DNA of 64,000 bases from Pseudomonas weihenstephanensis (lineage in GTDB: Bacteria; Pseudomonadota; Gammaproteobacteria; Pseudomonadales; Pseudomonadaceae): assembly GCF_001043055.1 (NCBI RefSeq), contig NZ_JYLF01000002.1, forward strand, positions 372,001-436,000, in the 5' to 3' direction. Positions within the stretch are counted from its first letter, which is position 1. The number at the start of each line of letters is the position of its first letter. The translations under genes were made by a program, and so were the position numbers. A model generated the notes under the pieces. The model was not told the DNA's origin and did not search any database. It was given only the letters and a program-made list of their open reading frames with translations. Positions 41,274-49,569 of this stretch are shown here, in pieces.

Positions 41274-42858
41274 TGTCCAGTGCCTCGGGCAGCATGTGCG
41301 GGTAGTCGAGTGTGTAATGCAGGCCGCGCGACTCCTTTCTGGCCATCGCGCTGCGGATCATCAGTTCGGCCACTTGCGCCAGGTTGCGCAACTCGATCAA
41401 GTCGCGGCTGACTTTATAGTTGCTGTAGAACTCGTCAATTTCATCCAGCAATAGCCGAACCCGGTGCTGTGCCCGTTGCAAGCGCTTGTTGGTGCGCACG
41501 ATACCCACGTAGTCCCACATGAAGCGCCGCAGTTCATCCCAGTTGTGGGCGATGATCACGTCTTCGTCCGAATCGGTCACCTGGCTCGCATCCCAGCTGG
41601 GTAAGGCCACTGGAATGGCGATGTGCTGCAATTGAGCCAAAATGTCGGTGGCAGCTGCGCGGCCATACACGAAACACTCCAGCAAGGAGTTGCTGGCCAT
41701 GCGATTGGCGCCGTGCAGGCCAGTGAAACTGGTCTCGCCGATGGCATAGAGGCCGGGTACATCGGTGCGCCCATGCGCGTCGACCATGACCCCGCCGCAG
41801 GTGTAATGCGCGGCTGGCACCACGGGGATGGGCTGGCGGGTGATGTCGATGGAAAACCCAAGGCAGCGCTCATAAACCGTCGGGAAATGGGTCTTGATGA
41901 ACGTTTCGGATTTATGGCTGATGTCCAGGTACACGCAATCAATGCCCAGGCGCTTCATTTCGTGGTCGATGGCCCGGGCGACAATATCGCGCGGGGCCAG
42001 TTCGCCGCGCGGGTCAAAGCGCTGCATGAAGCGCTCGCCGTTTGGTAGCTTTAAATGTGCCCCTTCGCCACGCAGGGCTTCGGTGATCAAAAAGCTTTTG
42101 GCTTGCGGGTGATACAGGCAGGTGGGGTGGAACTGGTTGAATTCCAGGTTCGCAACGCGACAGCCCGAGCGCCACGCCATCGCAATGCCGTCACCGCAGG
42201 CGCCGTCCGGATTGCTGGTATAGAGGTAGACCTTGGCGGCGCCGCCGGTGGCCAAAATCGTAAAGCGCGAGCCGAAAGTGTCTACTTCACCTGTGGCGCG
42301 ATTGAGCACGTAGGCCCCCAGGCAGCGATCACCGTCCAGCCCCAGCCGGCGCTCGGTAATCAGATCAACGGCCACCCGTTGTTCAAGCAATTCAATGTTG
42401 GGGCGTTGGCGTGCCTGTTCGAGCAGGGTTTTGAAAATCGCGGCCCCCGTTGCGTCGGCTGCGTGGATGATGCGCCGGTGGCTGTGCCCGCCTTCGCGGG
42501 TGAGGTGGAACTCAAAGCCCGGGTGCTGCGGGTCGACGGCTTCATCGCGGGTGAAGGGTACGCCTTGATCGATCAGCCACTGAATGGCCTCGCGACTGTG
42601 CTCGACAGTGAAACGCACGGCATCTTCATGGCACAGGCCACCGCCGGCGTTGAGGGTGTCTTCAACGTGGGATTGCACCGTGTCGGTGTCATCGAGCACG
42701 GCGGCAACACCGCCTTGTGCCCAGAACGTCGAGCCGTTGGCCAGATCGCCCTTGCTCAGCACTGCAATGCGCATGTGGCCGGGCAATGTAAGTGCCAGGC
42801 TCAAACCGGCAGCACCGCTGCCAATCACCAGCACATCATGTTGAAAATGTTGGCTCAT
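41242..42858 (-). CDS. nadB: L-aspartate oxidase
   Basis: FAD enzyme that oxidises L-aspartate to iminoaspartate in quinolinate/NAD synthesis. 538 residues from ATG 42858 ([21 protein letters not shown]); a longer in-frame start is not conserved. FAD loop [12 protein letters not shown] at about 11-22, catalytic segment [10 protein letters not shown] and [10 protein letters not shown]. Convergent with ygfX and divergent from algU, as in other pseudomonads. Confidence 0.96.
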   Translation of the reverse strand: MSQHFQHDVLVIGSGAAGLSLALTLPGHMRIAVLSKGDLANGSTFWAQGGVAAVLDDTDTVQSHVEDTLNAGGGLCHEDAVRFTVEHSREAIQWLIDQGVPFTRDEAVDPQHPGFEFHLTREGGHSHRRIIHAADATGAAIFKTLLEQARQRPNIELLEQRVAVDLITERRLGLDGDRCLGAYVLNRATGEVDTFGSRFTILATGGAAKVYLYTSNPDGACGDGIAMAWRSGCRVANLEFNQFHPTCLYHPQAKSFLITEALRGEGAHLKLPNGERFMQRFDPRGELAPRDIVARAIDHEMKRLGIDCVYLDISHKSETFIKTHFPTVYERCLGFSIDITRQPIPVVPAAHYTCGGVMVDAHGRTDVPGLYAIGETSFTGLHGANRMASNSLLECFVYGRAAATDILAQLQHIAIPVALPSWDASQVTDSDEDVIIAHNWDELRRFMWDYVGIVRTNKRLQRAQHRVRLLLDEIDEFYSNYKVSRDLIELRNLAQVAELMIRSAMARKESRGLHYTLDYPHMLPEALDTILVPATYAD

Positions 42859-43090
42859 TCTTCTGACATCCGCAAAAAAGCGCCCACTAGTATATAGAGG
42901 GGGGGATCGGCACAATAGCCGGGCCTTTATGGCATTGTGAAACTACAGCGGGCACGAAGTGTGCCTCACTCGCAGGCGGTCTGTATGCCGGTATGCAGAA
43001 TTTTTTGCCGGTGCAGGCCGGGTTTAAGCGTGTGCAGAGGCTCATGCGTGGGGCTGTGTTGCAATGAGTGGTACCTCGCTCGGATTAATT

Positions 43091-43118
43091 GAACTTTTCC
43101 TATAGGCCAATGTTCCAT
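43091..43118 (+). promoter_or_regulatory. Distal AlgU-type promoter candidate of algU
   Basis: GAACTT, N17, TCCAT. The -35 box is perfect; only 2-3 of 5 positions fit TCTGA in the -10. It lies 260 bases before the algU ATG. Confidence 0.4.
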
Positions 43119-43292
43119 AGAGGGTTGCCCATCGTGAAGGGGGACAGCGTTGGCTTTAACGCGGGCGGGCTTGAGGTACGGCCCACAGCAGATAAGCCTG
43201 ACGACAAGATTATTGACGCAGCCGGCAAGGCCCGAGCTGCGTTTTCGTGCGCGCCAAATCCGAGTGCGCAGGAAACTTACCAGGGGGGGAGA

Positions 43293-43319
43293 GAACTTTT
43301 GCGTAAAGCCCGAGTCTAT
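43293..43319 (+). promoter_or_regulatory. Proximal AlgU-type promoter candidate of algU
   Basis: GAACTT, N16, TCTAT, 60 bases before the algU ATG. Closer to the GAACTT-N16/17-TCTGA consensus than the distal one and the best candidate for autoregulation. Confidence 0.6.
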
Positions 43320-43378
43320 GTTTGCAAGCCTGATCAATTAGCACAGCAATCTCCCTCTCGGTCTTATGAGGAGTATTC

Positions 43379-43960
43379 ATGCTAACCCAGGAAGAGGATC
43401 AGCAGCTGGTCGAGCGCGTACAGCGTGGCGACAAGCGTGCATTCGATCTGTTAGTGCTGAAATACCAGCACAAAATTCTCGGGTTGATCGTGCGGTTTGT
43501 GCACGACACCCATGAAGCCCAAGACGTTGCACAAGAAGCCTTCATCAAGGCTTACCGGGCACTCGGTAATTTTCGCGGCGACAGCGCCTTTTATACATGG
43601 CTGTACCGCATCGCCATTAACACGGCTAAAAATTACCTGGTATCACGGGGTCGACGTCCGCCAGACAGTGATGTGAGTTCTGAAGATGCTGAGTTTTACG
43701 ATGGTGACCACGGTCTGAAAGATCTGGAATCGCCGGAGCGTGCTTTGCTCCGCGATGAGATCGAAGGTACCGTTCATCGCACGATTCAGCTGTTACCAGA
43801 AGATCTACGAACGGCGTTAACTTTACGTGAGTTTGATGGTCTGAGTTACGAGGACATTGCGAGCGTCATGCAATGCCCGGTGGGTACCGTGCGCTCCCGG
43901 ATTTTCCGCGCCCGGGAAGCCATTGATAAAGCCCTGCAACCTTTGTTGCAGGAAACCTGA
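43379..43960 (+). CDS. algU: Extracytoplasmic-function sigma factor AlgU (RpoE/sigma-22)
   Basis: 193 residues. Region 2 (LVERVQRGDKRAFDLLVLKYQHK, with the YTWLYRIAINTAKN -10 recognition stretch) and region 4 (RTALTLREFDGLSYEDIASVM, GTVRSRIFRAREAI) are intact. Controls alginate, envelope and osmotic-stress genes and its own operon algU-mucA-mucB-mucD, opposed by anti-sigma MucA. Its stop is 32 bases before the mucA start. Confidence 0.97.
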   Translation: MLTQEEDQQLVERVQRGDKRAFDLLVLKYQHKILGLIVRFVHDTHEAQDVAQEAFIKAYRALGNFRGDSAFYTWLYRIAINTAKNYLVSRGRRPPDSDVSSEDAEFYDGDHGLKDLESPERALLRDEIEGTVHRTIQLLPEDLRTALTLREFDGLSYEDIASVMQCPVGTVRSRIFRAREAIDKALQPLLQET

Positions 43961-43991
43961 GACAGCGGCGACAGCCAAGAGAGGAACCGCC

Positions 43992-44582
43992 ATGAGTCGT
44001 GAAGCCCTGCAGGAATCGCTGTCCGCGGTGATGGATAACGAAGCGGACGAACTGGAACTACGTCGGGTATTGAATGCCTTTGACGATTCGCACACCCGTG
44101 ACACCTGGTCTCGTTACCAAGTGGCACGTGCTGCGATGCACAAGGATTTGATGATTCCACGCCTGGACATCGCATCTGCTGTATCGGCTGCATTGGCCGA
44201 GGAACAAACCCCGGTCAAAGTGGCCTCCAGCCCCTGGAAAAGCATTGGGCGTCTGGCAGTTGCAGCGTCGGTGACAGTCGCTGTGTTGGCCGGTGTAAGG
44301 CTCTACAACCAGGATGACATCGTCGGTGCACAGCTTGCTCAGCAAGGTACTCAGCCGAGCATGACCGCGCCGATGGTTAAAGGCCCTGCCGTACTGGCGA
44401 ATTACAAAGAGAGCGCTGACCAGGCCCCGGGCCCTATGGCCAATGGTGTTCTGCAAGGTCAGTCAGGTTGGCAGGATCAACGTTTGCCGGGTTACCTGCG
44501 TCAGCATGCCCAGCAAGCTGCGATGAAAAGCACTGAGGGTGTTCTTCCTTACGCTCGAGCCGCCAGTCTGGAAAACCGTTAA
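43992..44582 (+). CDS. mucA: Anti-sigma factor MucA
   Basis: Inner-membrane anti-sigma, 196 residues from ATG 43992 (MSREALQESLSAVMDNEADELELRR). Cytosolic AlgU-binding domain about 1-78, one membrane helix about 84-104 (GRLAVAASVTVAVLAGV), periplasmic domain with the C-terminal stretch ending near LPYARAASLENR. No truncation: the reading frame is full, so this copy is not the mucA22-type mucoid form. mucB begins eight bases on. Confidence 0.96.
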   Translation: MSREALQESLSAVMDNEADELELRRVLNAFDDSHTRDTWSRYQVARAAMHKDLMIPRLDIASAVSAALAEEQTPVKVASSPWKSIGRLAVAASVTVAVLAGVRLYNQDDIVGAQLAQQGTQPSMTAPMVKGPAVLANYKESADQAPGPMANGVLQGQSGWQDQRLPGYLRQHAQQAAMKSTEGVLPYARAASLENR

Positions 44583-44589
44583 GGCCATC

Positions 44590-45552
44590 ATGCGCGTCCT
44601 ACCTCTGTTACCGCTTTTGCTCAGTGGCTGGTTTGCAGTGCCAGCCCATGCCGATGAAGCTCAGGATTGGCTCAAACGCCTCGGGCAAGCGGAGCAGCAG
44701 CAAAGCTATCAAGGCACCTTCGTTTATGAACGCAACGGTAGTTTTTCTACCCACAGCATCTGGCACCTCGTGCAGGATGGGAACGTTCGTGAACGACTGC
44801 TGCAACTCGATGGCCCTGCTCAAGAGGTTGTCCGCGCCGATGGGCGCACCCTCTGTGTCACTGGTCAGCTGGTTTCGGGGCTACGCGGCACATCGGCAGC
44901 GTCGGTCAGAACGCTGGAGACCGAAAAACTCAGCAACTGGTACGCAGTGACCAAAACCGGAGATTCACGCGTAGCGGGTCGCAGGGCGGTGATTATTTCC
45001 CTGACGCCGCGTGATCAGCACCGTTACGGCGTTGAGTTGTATCTGGATCGCGACACCGGTTTGCCGCTTAAATCATTGCTGCTCAATGATAAGGCGCAAC
45101 TGCTGGAGCGTTTTCAGTTCACTGAGCTGGACACTCAAACGCCTGACAGCGCACTGCTCAAACCCAGTGGACAGTGTCAGTCGGTTTCGCTCCAGCCGCC
45201 TGTCGAACAAACCGGCGCAGTGACTCACGCCTGGCATTCAGAGTGGCTGCCTCCGGGGTTTGAACTGGTCAACAGCACGGTCAATCGAGACCCGAAGACC
45301 AAGTCCGAAGTCACCAGCCTGTTGTATGACGACGGTCTAGCCCGCTTTTCGGTATTCCTTGAGCCGCTCAATGGCGCTTCTGCACCTGACACGCGAGTTC
45401 AACTGGGCCCTACAGCTGCCGTTTCAAGGCACCTGACGACCAATGATGGCGATATGCTTGCTACCGTGGTGGGCGAGATTCCAATCGGCACCGCAGAACG
45501 CATTGCGCTTTCCATGCGTACCGGTAAAGCCGAGCCGCAGGTCAAGCCTTAG
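44590..45552 (+). CDS. mucB: Periplasmic regulator MucB (RseB family)
   Basis: 320 residues from ATG 44590 with a signal peptide (LLPLLLSGWFAVPAHA, cleaved near residue 20). RseB-like two-domain protein that binds MucA and protects it from AlgW cleavage. Contains the MucB/RseB start DWLKRLGQAEQQQSYQGTF. Two cysteines (LCVTG and SGQCQSV) could form a disulfide. Ordinarily mucC follows in P. aeruginosa; here mucD comes next. Confidence 0.95.
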   Translation: MRVLPLLPLLLSGWFAVPAHADEAQDWLKRLGQAEQQQSYQGTFVYERNGSFSTHSIWHLVQDGNVRERLLQLDGPAQEVVRADGRTLCVTGQLVSGLRGTSAASVRTLETEKLSNWYAVTKTGDSRVAGRRAVIISLTPRDQHRYGVELYLDRDTGLPLKSLLLNDKAQLLERFQFTELDTQTPDSALLKPSGQCQSVSLQPPVEQTGAVTHAWHSEWLPPGFELVNSTVNRDPKTKSEVTSLLYDDGLARFSVFLEPLNGASAPDTRVQLGPTAAVSRHLTTNDGDMLATVVGEIPIGTAERIALSMRTGKAEPQVKP

Positions 45553-45615
45553 TGGTGCGCCGACATGTCTGGTGAAGATTTTCATTTGCCAAACGTTTTA
45601 TATTTTTCTATAGGT

Positions 45616-45634
45616 CAGAGCCCTAAAGGCTCTG
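45616..45634. terminator. Hairpin between mucB and mucD
   Basis: CAGAGCC-CTAAA-GGCTCTG, perfect 7-bp stem followed by GCCTTGTTTGTTTG. A weak terminator or processing signal in the place where mucC is found in P. aeruginosa. mucD may have its own promoter behind it. Confidence 0.5.
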
Positions 45635-45733
45635 GCCTTGTTTGTTTGTGGGTGTCCAAAAATACGGTCTATGCTTTGGGCTTGGTTTTTGGATGCCAGC
45701 CGCTTAACTCTGCTTGCTATTAACGGGAGCTGT

Positions 45734-47170
45734 ATGTCGATGCCTCGATTGAAACCTTACTTACCCATTCTTGCGGCCGTGATGATGCTCGGGCAGGCAG
45801 TTCCGGCCTTGGCGGATGCGCCGTTGGTGCAGTTGCCCGACTTCACGCAGTTGGTTGAACAAGCCTCCCCGGCGGTGGTGAACATCAGCACCACGCAAAA
45901 ATTACCTGAGCGCCGTGTGTCAAGCATGGGGCAAATGCCAGATCTGGAAGGGCTGCCGCCCGGTTTGCGGGACTTTTTCGAGCGCAGCATGCCGCAGGCA
46001 CCACGCAGCGGCGGCGGGCGTCAGCGCGAAGCTCAATCGTTGGGTTCGGGTTTTATCATTTCGCCTGATGGCTATGTCTTGACCAACAACCACGTCGTGG
46101 CGGATGCAGATGAAATCATCGTGCGCCTGTCAGACCGCAGCGAAATGAAAGCCAAGCTGGTTGGCACCGATCCACGCTCTGACGTGGCGCTGCTGAAAAT
46201 CGAAGGCAAAAACCTGCCAGTTCTGAAACTGGGCAAGTCGCAAGACCTCAAAGCGGGGCAGTGGGTGGTTGCCATCGGTTCACCGTTCGGTTTTGACCAT
46301 ACCGTGACCCAAGGCATCATCAGCGCCATCGGCCGCAGCCTGCCGAACGAAAGCTACGTGCCTTTTATCCAGACTGACGTGCCGATCAACCCGGGTAACT
46401 CCGGCGGCCCGCTGTTCAACCTGGCTGGTGAGGTTGTGGGTATCAACTCGCAAATCTACACCCGCTCCGGTGGTTTCATGGGCGTGTCGTTTGCCATCCC
46501 TATCGACGTAGCGATGGACGTGTCCAACCAGCTTAAAAGCGGTGGCAAAGTCAGCCGAGGCTGGTTGGGTGTGGTGATTCAAGAGGTCAACAAAGACCTG
46601 GCTGAATCCTTCGGTCTGGACAAGCCAGCCGGTGCGCTGGTGGCTCAAGTGCTCGATGACGGCCCGGCAGCCAAAGGCGGCCTGCAAGTGGGTGACGTGA
46701 TCCTGAGCATGAATGGCCAGCCAATTGTGATGTCTGCCGACCTGCCGCATCTGGTGGGTGCTCTCAAGGCGGGCAGCAAGGCAAGCCTTGAAGTGGTGCG
46801 TGACGGCAAGCGTAAAACCCTGGACCTGACCGTGGGCGCGATTCCTGACGAAGGCAAAGAGATGGACTCGCCGAGCGGTGCCGAGCGCAGCAGCAACCGT
46901 CTGGGTGTTTCTGTGGTGGACCTGAGCGAGGAGCAGAAGAAAGCCAACGACATCAAGGGTGGCGTGATCATCAAGGATGTTCAGGACGGCCCTGCGGCCC
47001 TGATCGGCCTGCAACCAGGTGATGTCATTACGCACCTGAACAACCAGGCGATTACCGATGCCAAACAGTTCACTGACATTGCCAAGGCGCTGCCAAAAAA
47101 CCGTTCAGTGTCGATGCGCGTGCTGCGTCAAGGTCGTGCAAGCTTTATTACCTTCAAACTGGCGGAGTAA
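45734..47170 (+). CDS. mucD: DegP-like periplasmic serine protease MucD
   Basis: 478 residues from ATG 45734 (MSMPRLKPYLP, behind GGGAG), with a signal peptide cleaved near VPALADAP. Trypsin-type catalytic triad His120 (NNHVVAD), Asp150 (SDVALLK) and Ser223 (PGNSGGPLFN), then two PDZ domains (about 260-360 and 375-470). Degrades misfolded envelope proteins and dampens AlgU activity. It is separated from mucB by 181 bases, and mucC is absent, which I recall also for P. putida and P. syringae. The expected next gene, lepA, is missing. Confidence 0.96.
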   Translation: MSMPRLKPYLPILAAVMMLGQAVPALADAPLVQLPDFTQLVEQASPAVVNISTTQKLPERRVSSMGQMPDLEGLPPGLRDFFERSMPQAPRSGGGRQREAQSLGSGFIISPDGYVLTNNHVVADADEIIVRLSDRSEMKAKLVGTDPRSDVALLKIEGKNLPVLKLGKSQDLKAGQWVVAIGSPFGFDHTVTQGIISAIGRSLPNESYVPFIQTDVPINPGNSGGPLFNLAGEVVGINSQIYTRSGGFMGVSFAIPIDVAMDVSNQLKSGGKVSRGWLGVVIQEVNKDLAESFGLDKPAGALVAQVLDDGPAAKGGLQVGDVILSMNGQPIVMSADLPHLVGALKAGSKASLEVVRDGKRKTLDLTVGAIPDEGKEMDSPSGAERSSNRLGVSVVDLSEEQKKANDIKGGVIIKDVQDGPAALIGLQPGDVITHLNNQAITDAKQFTDIAKALPKNRSVSMRVLRQGRASFITFKLAE

Positions 47171-47202
47171 CGCTGGTAGAGGCAATAGGTTGAGGTAATG
47201 AG

Positions 47203-47230
47203 AAAGCCCGTATCGAGTGATACGGGCTTT
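47203..47230. terminator. Two-way terminator between mucD and RDD gene
   Basis: AAAGCCCGTATC/GATACGGGCTTT, 12-bp stem with a GAGT loop and T/A-runs on both sides, between the convergent genes. Confidence 0.93.
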
Positions 47231-47240
47231 TTTGTGCGGC

Positions 47241-47732
47241 TTATTTTTTCTTCTGTTTGGGGACCCTGACCAATTGGCTGTTGGAGTACATGTCATGCCA
47301 GGTGCGCTTTTGTTTATCGAAGAGCGACCAGACAAAGCCCAGACCGAAACACAGCCATGAACCAATCGATACGATAAAACGCAGCAACGCTTGCCACAGG
47401 CTGATTGCCGTACCGTCCGCGTTCTGTACGCGCACCCCCCATACCTGCATGCCCAGGGTTTGACCTGAGTGGGTCCAGAACTTGGCAAAGAAGCCGAACA
47501 GCACAAAAAACAGGAGGGTGGACAACAGCGGGTCGCCGTCCAGTGCGCCGGACTCCGAGAGTGCGCGCATTTTGGCTTCACCGATAAAGCCCATCAAAAT
47601 CAGTTTGTAAATAAAGGTGGTGACGATCATCAGTGCTGTGCACAACAAGAAATCGTAGAACATGGCTGCCAGGCGGCGCCCCAGGCCAGCGGCTGGAAAC
47701 GCGCCTTGAGGGCTGAGTGGTTGTTTCGACAT
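47241..47732 (-). CDS. RDD-family membrane protein
   Basis: 163 residues, three to four hydrophobic segments; the RDD signature is reduced to GLGRRLAAMFYDFLLC at 16-31. Ends with a basic tail VPKQKKK. Function is unknown; the family includes Na+/H+ antiporters and transport-related proteins. It is 96 bases downstream of the cold-shock gene on the same strand with a strong terminator between, so it is probably transcribed alone. In remembered P. putida order it is next to the cold-shock and gcv genes. Confidence 0.85.
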   Translation of the reverse strand: MSKQPLSPQGAFPAAGLGRRLAAMFYDFLLCTALMIVTTFIYKLILMGFIGEAKMRALSESGALDGDPLLSTLLFFVLFGFFAKFWTHSGQTLGMQVWGVRVQNADGTAISLWQALLRFIVSIGSWLCFGLGFVWSLFDKQKRTWHDMYSNSQLVRVPKQKKK

Positions 47733-47782
47733 GGCAGGGTCTCGTGAAGGAAAAAAGCCATCTTACGGAATTGCGCCCATAA

Positions 47783-47814
47783 AAAAGCCCCTGATGTCAC
47801 CATCAGGGGCTTTT
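47783..47814. terminator. Cold-shock gene terminator
   Basis: AAAAGCCCCTGATG/CATCAGGGGCTTTT with a 4-base loop, 15 bases past the csp stop; classical intrinsic terminator. Confidence 0.93.
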
Positions 47815-47828
47815 CACTGCAATAAAGC

Positions 47829-48041
47829 TTAGGCTTCGGCTTGTACTTCGTCAGCCTGCATGCCTTTTTGGCCTTGTACGGCGACGAAAGTCACTTTCTG
47901 GCCTTCTTTCAGGCTTTTGAAACCGTTGCCTTGGATGGCACGGAAGTGCACGAATAGATCCGCGCCGCTTTCAGGGGTGATAAAGCCAAACCCCTTCTCG
48001 TCGTTAAACCACTTGACGGTACCGCTTTGACGTTGGGACAT
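47829..48041 (-). CDS. Cold-shock domain protein (CspA family)
   Basis: 70-residue single cold-shock domain with both RNA-binding motifs, KGFGFITPE (RNP1) and LFVHFRAI (RNP2), and [10 protein letters not shown] at the start. RNA chaperone that melts structured mRNA; whether it is truly cold-induced is not shown by sequence. It has a long leader (386 bases to gcvT) holding two palindromes, fitting leader-based control. AAGGAACTAAG precedes the ATG as Shine-Dalgarno. Confidence 0.95.
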   Translation of the reverse strand: MSQRQSGTVKWFNDEKGFGFITPESGADLFVHFRAIQGNGFKSLKEGQKVTFVAVQGQKGMQADEVQAEA

Positions 48042-48427
48042 TTCTTAGTTCCTTGACGCTAACAATTAATGACAGTCTCTTTGCTATGAAAGAGAACTGG
48101 TGCTGGGTTGCAGGAAAGTAAGAGACGCCGAACGGGTGTAGCAAACTTAGAGCTACTGCCCAGGTCACGATTCCAGCGACCCATGCAAACACAGTGCGCA
48201 AACTCTACGACAACCAGGCTTGTAAAAACAAGCCCTGCCAATACGCCGTCTGTCCCTCTGTTTTAAAGGATGTAACGTCGATTTAAGCCGCGTTTTTGGA
48301 TAGGCATGTTCAATTATTTTCGTGTTCTTTTCGATACTTTCACCCTCGAAAAGTGCGCACTGTTTTGTGGCAGTTGCATGACACTTAAGTGTCGTGAACA
48401 TGCAACTGTGTTTCAAACTAGGCGTCT
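48042..48427 (-). promoter_or_regulatory. 386-bp leader/intergenic region of the cold-shock gene
   Basis: No gene supported. On the minus strand it contains a perfect hairpin GGCTTGT-TTTT-ACAAGCC (plus 48215-48232) and a nested palindrome near the gcvT end (48371-48408). No E. coli-like cold box was found. The length suggests a long 5' untranslated region such as cspA mRNAs carry. Confidence 0.5.
48371..48408. repeat. Nested palindrome between gcvT and csp
   Basis: Outer arms CAGTTGCATG (48371-48380) and CATGCAACTG (48399-48408) enclose the perfect inner palindrome GACACTTAAGTGTC (48380-48393). The off-centre inner dyad means either structure can form, not both. It has no T-run. Operator, RNA switch element or extragenic repeat. 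Confidence 0.6.
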
Positions 48428-49552
48428 TTACCCTCTGTAATAACGTTGCGCAACAAACGGCAGTTTCGACACTTTCATGGGGACACGTTTACCGCGAACG
48501 ATTGCCCATACGTCGGTATCCAGGGGTGTATAAGCCGTGTCTAGATAGCCCATTGCCAAAGGCGCACCCAGGGTTGGACCGAAACCGCCACTACAGATAC
48601 TGCCGATCACGTTGCCGTCGGCGTTTACAACTTCGGCCCCCTCACGTACCGGCGTGCGCTCCTGGGGCAGCAGGCCGACCCGTTTACGAGCAACGCCGCT
48701 TTGCTGTTGGGCAAACACCGTTTCAGCGCCGGGGAACCCGCCCGCCCGCGGCCCGTCTGCCCGACGAGCTTTAGAAATGGCCCACAACAGGCTGGCTTCA
48801 ATCGGCGTGGTTTTCTCGTTCATGTCATGCCCATACAGGCACAGACCCGCTTCCAGGCGCAGCGAGTCGCGCGCGCCCAAGCCAATCGCTTCCACTTCAG
48901 GTTGAGTCAGCAGGTGACGTGCCAGAGCCTCTGCGTGCTCTGCCGGTACCGAGATCTCAAAGCCATCTTCACCGGTGTACCCCGAACGACTCACATAGCA
49001 TTCCACGCCCAGCAGCGTCACCGGTGCAAACTGCATAAAGGTCATTTTCGCCACTTGCGGCGCCAGGCGTTCCAGTACCTTGACCGCCTCAGGGCCTTGC
49101 AAGGCGAGCAGGGCGCGGTCTTCAAACAGCGGCTGAATCTGACAATGGGTACTCAGGTGTTTACGCAAATGCGCCAGGTCTTGCTCTTTGCAGGCCGCGT
49201 TGACCACCAGAAACAGTTCATCGTTACCCAGGTTGGCGACCATCAGGTCATCCAGAATGCCGCCTTGTTCGTGGGTGAACATGGCATAACGCTGCATGCC
49301 CACTGGCAGGTCGATGATGTCGACCGGCACTAAGGTTTCCAGGGCTTTGGCCGCCTCCGCGCCACTCAGGCGAATTTGCCCCATGTGCGACACATCAAAC
49401 AGCCCGGCGTGTTCACGGGTGTGCTGATGCTCTTTCATGACACCCAGCGGGTACTGCACGGGCATGTCGTAACCGGCAAATGGCACCATGCGCGCACCCA
49501 GTTCCAGGTGCAGCGCGTGCAGCGGGGTTTTAAGCAGTTGTTCGGTGGACAT
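48428..49552 (-). CDS. gcvT: Glycine cleavage system T protein (aminomethyltransferase)
   Basis: Transfers the methylene group from the lipoyl-bound aminomethyl intermediate to tetrahydrofolate, releasing ammonia. 374 residues from ATG 49552 (MSTEQLLKTPLHALHLEL). Folate-binding signature GYTGEDGFEISVP and ARDSLRLEAGLCLYGHD. Last gene of gcvH-gcvP-sdaA-gcvT; 17 bases after sdaA. Confidence 0.97.
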   Translation of the reverse strand: MSTEQLLKTPLHALHLELGARMVPFAGYDMPVQYPLGVMKEHQHTREHAGLFDVSHMGQIRLSGAEAAKALETLVPVDIIDLPVGMQRYAMFTHEQGGILDDLMVANLGNDELFLVVNAACKEQDLAHLRKHLSTHCQIQPLFEDRALLALQGPEAVKVLERLAPQVAKMTFMQFAPVTLLGVECYVSRSGYTGEDGFEISVPAEHAEALARHLLTQPEVEAIGLGARDSLRLEAGLCLYGHDMNEKTTPIEASLLWAISKARRADGPRAGGFPGAETVFAQQQSGVARKRVGLLPQERTPVREGAEVVNADGNVIGSICSGGFGPTLGAPLAMGYLDTAYTPLDTDVWAIVRGKRVPMKVSKLPFVAQRYYRG

Positions 49553-49569
49553 TCGTGACTCCTTAAAAA

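Larger units (their letters stand above)
42859..43378. promoter_or_regulatory. 520-bp divergent control region nadB/algU
   Basis: No protein gene supported. It carries two AlgU-type promoter candidates: GAACTT at 43091-43096 with N17 to TCCAT at 43114, and GAACTT at 43293-43298 with N16 to TCTAT at 43315. Several GC-rich dyads near 43140-43250 are unassigned. Autoregulation of algU by AlgU is established in P. aeruginosa. Confidence 0.6.

Noticed and set aside
43089..43385. 98-codon frame between nadB and algU
   Set aside because: Starts at the TTG embedded in an AlgU -35-type motif, overlaps the algU start, and shows no conserved domain.
47829..48041. Cold box typical of E. coli cspA leaders
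   Set aside because: No matching conserved element was found in the leader, so cold induction is not claimed.
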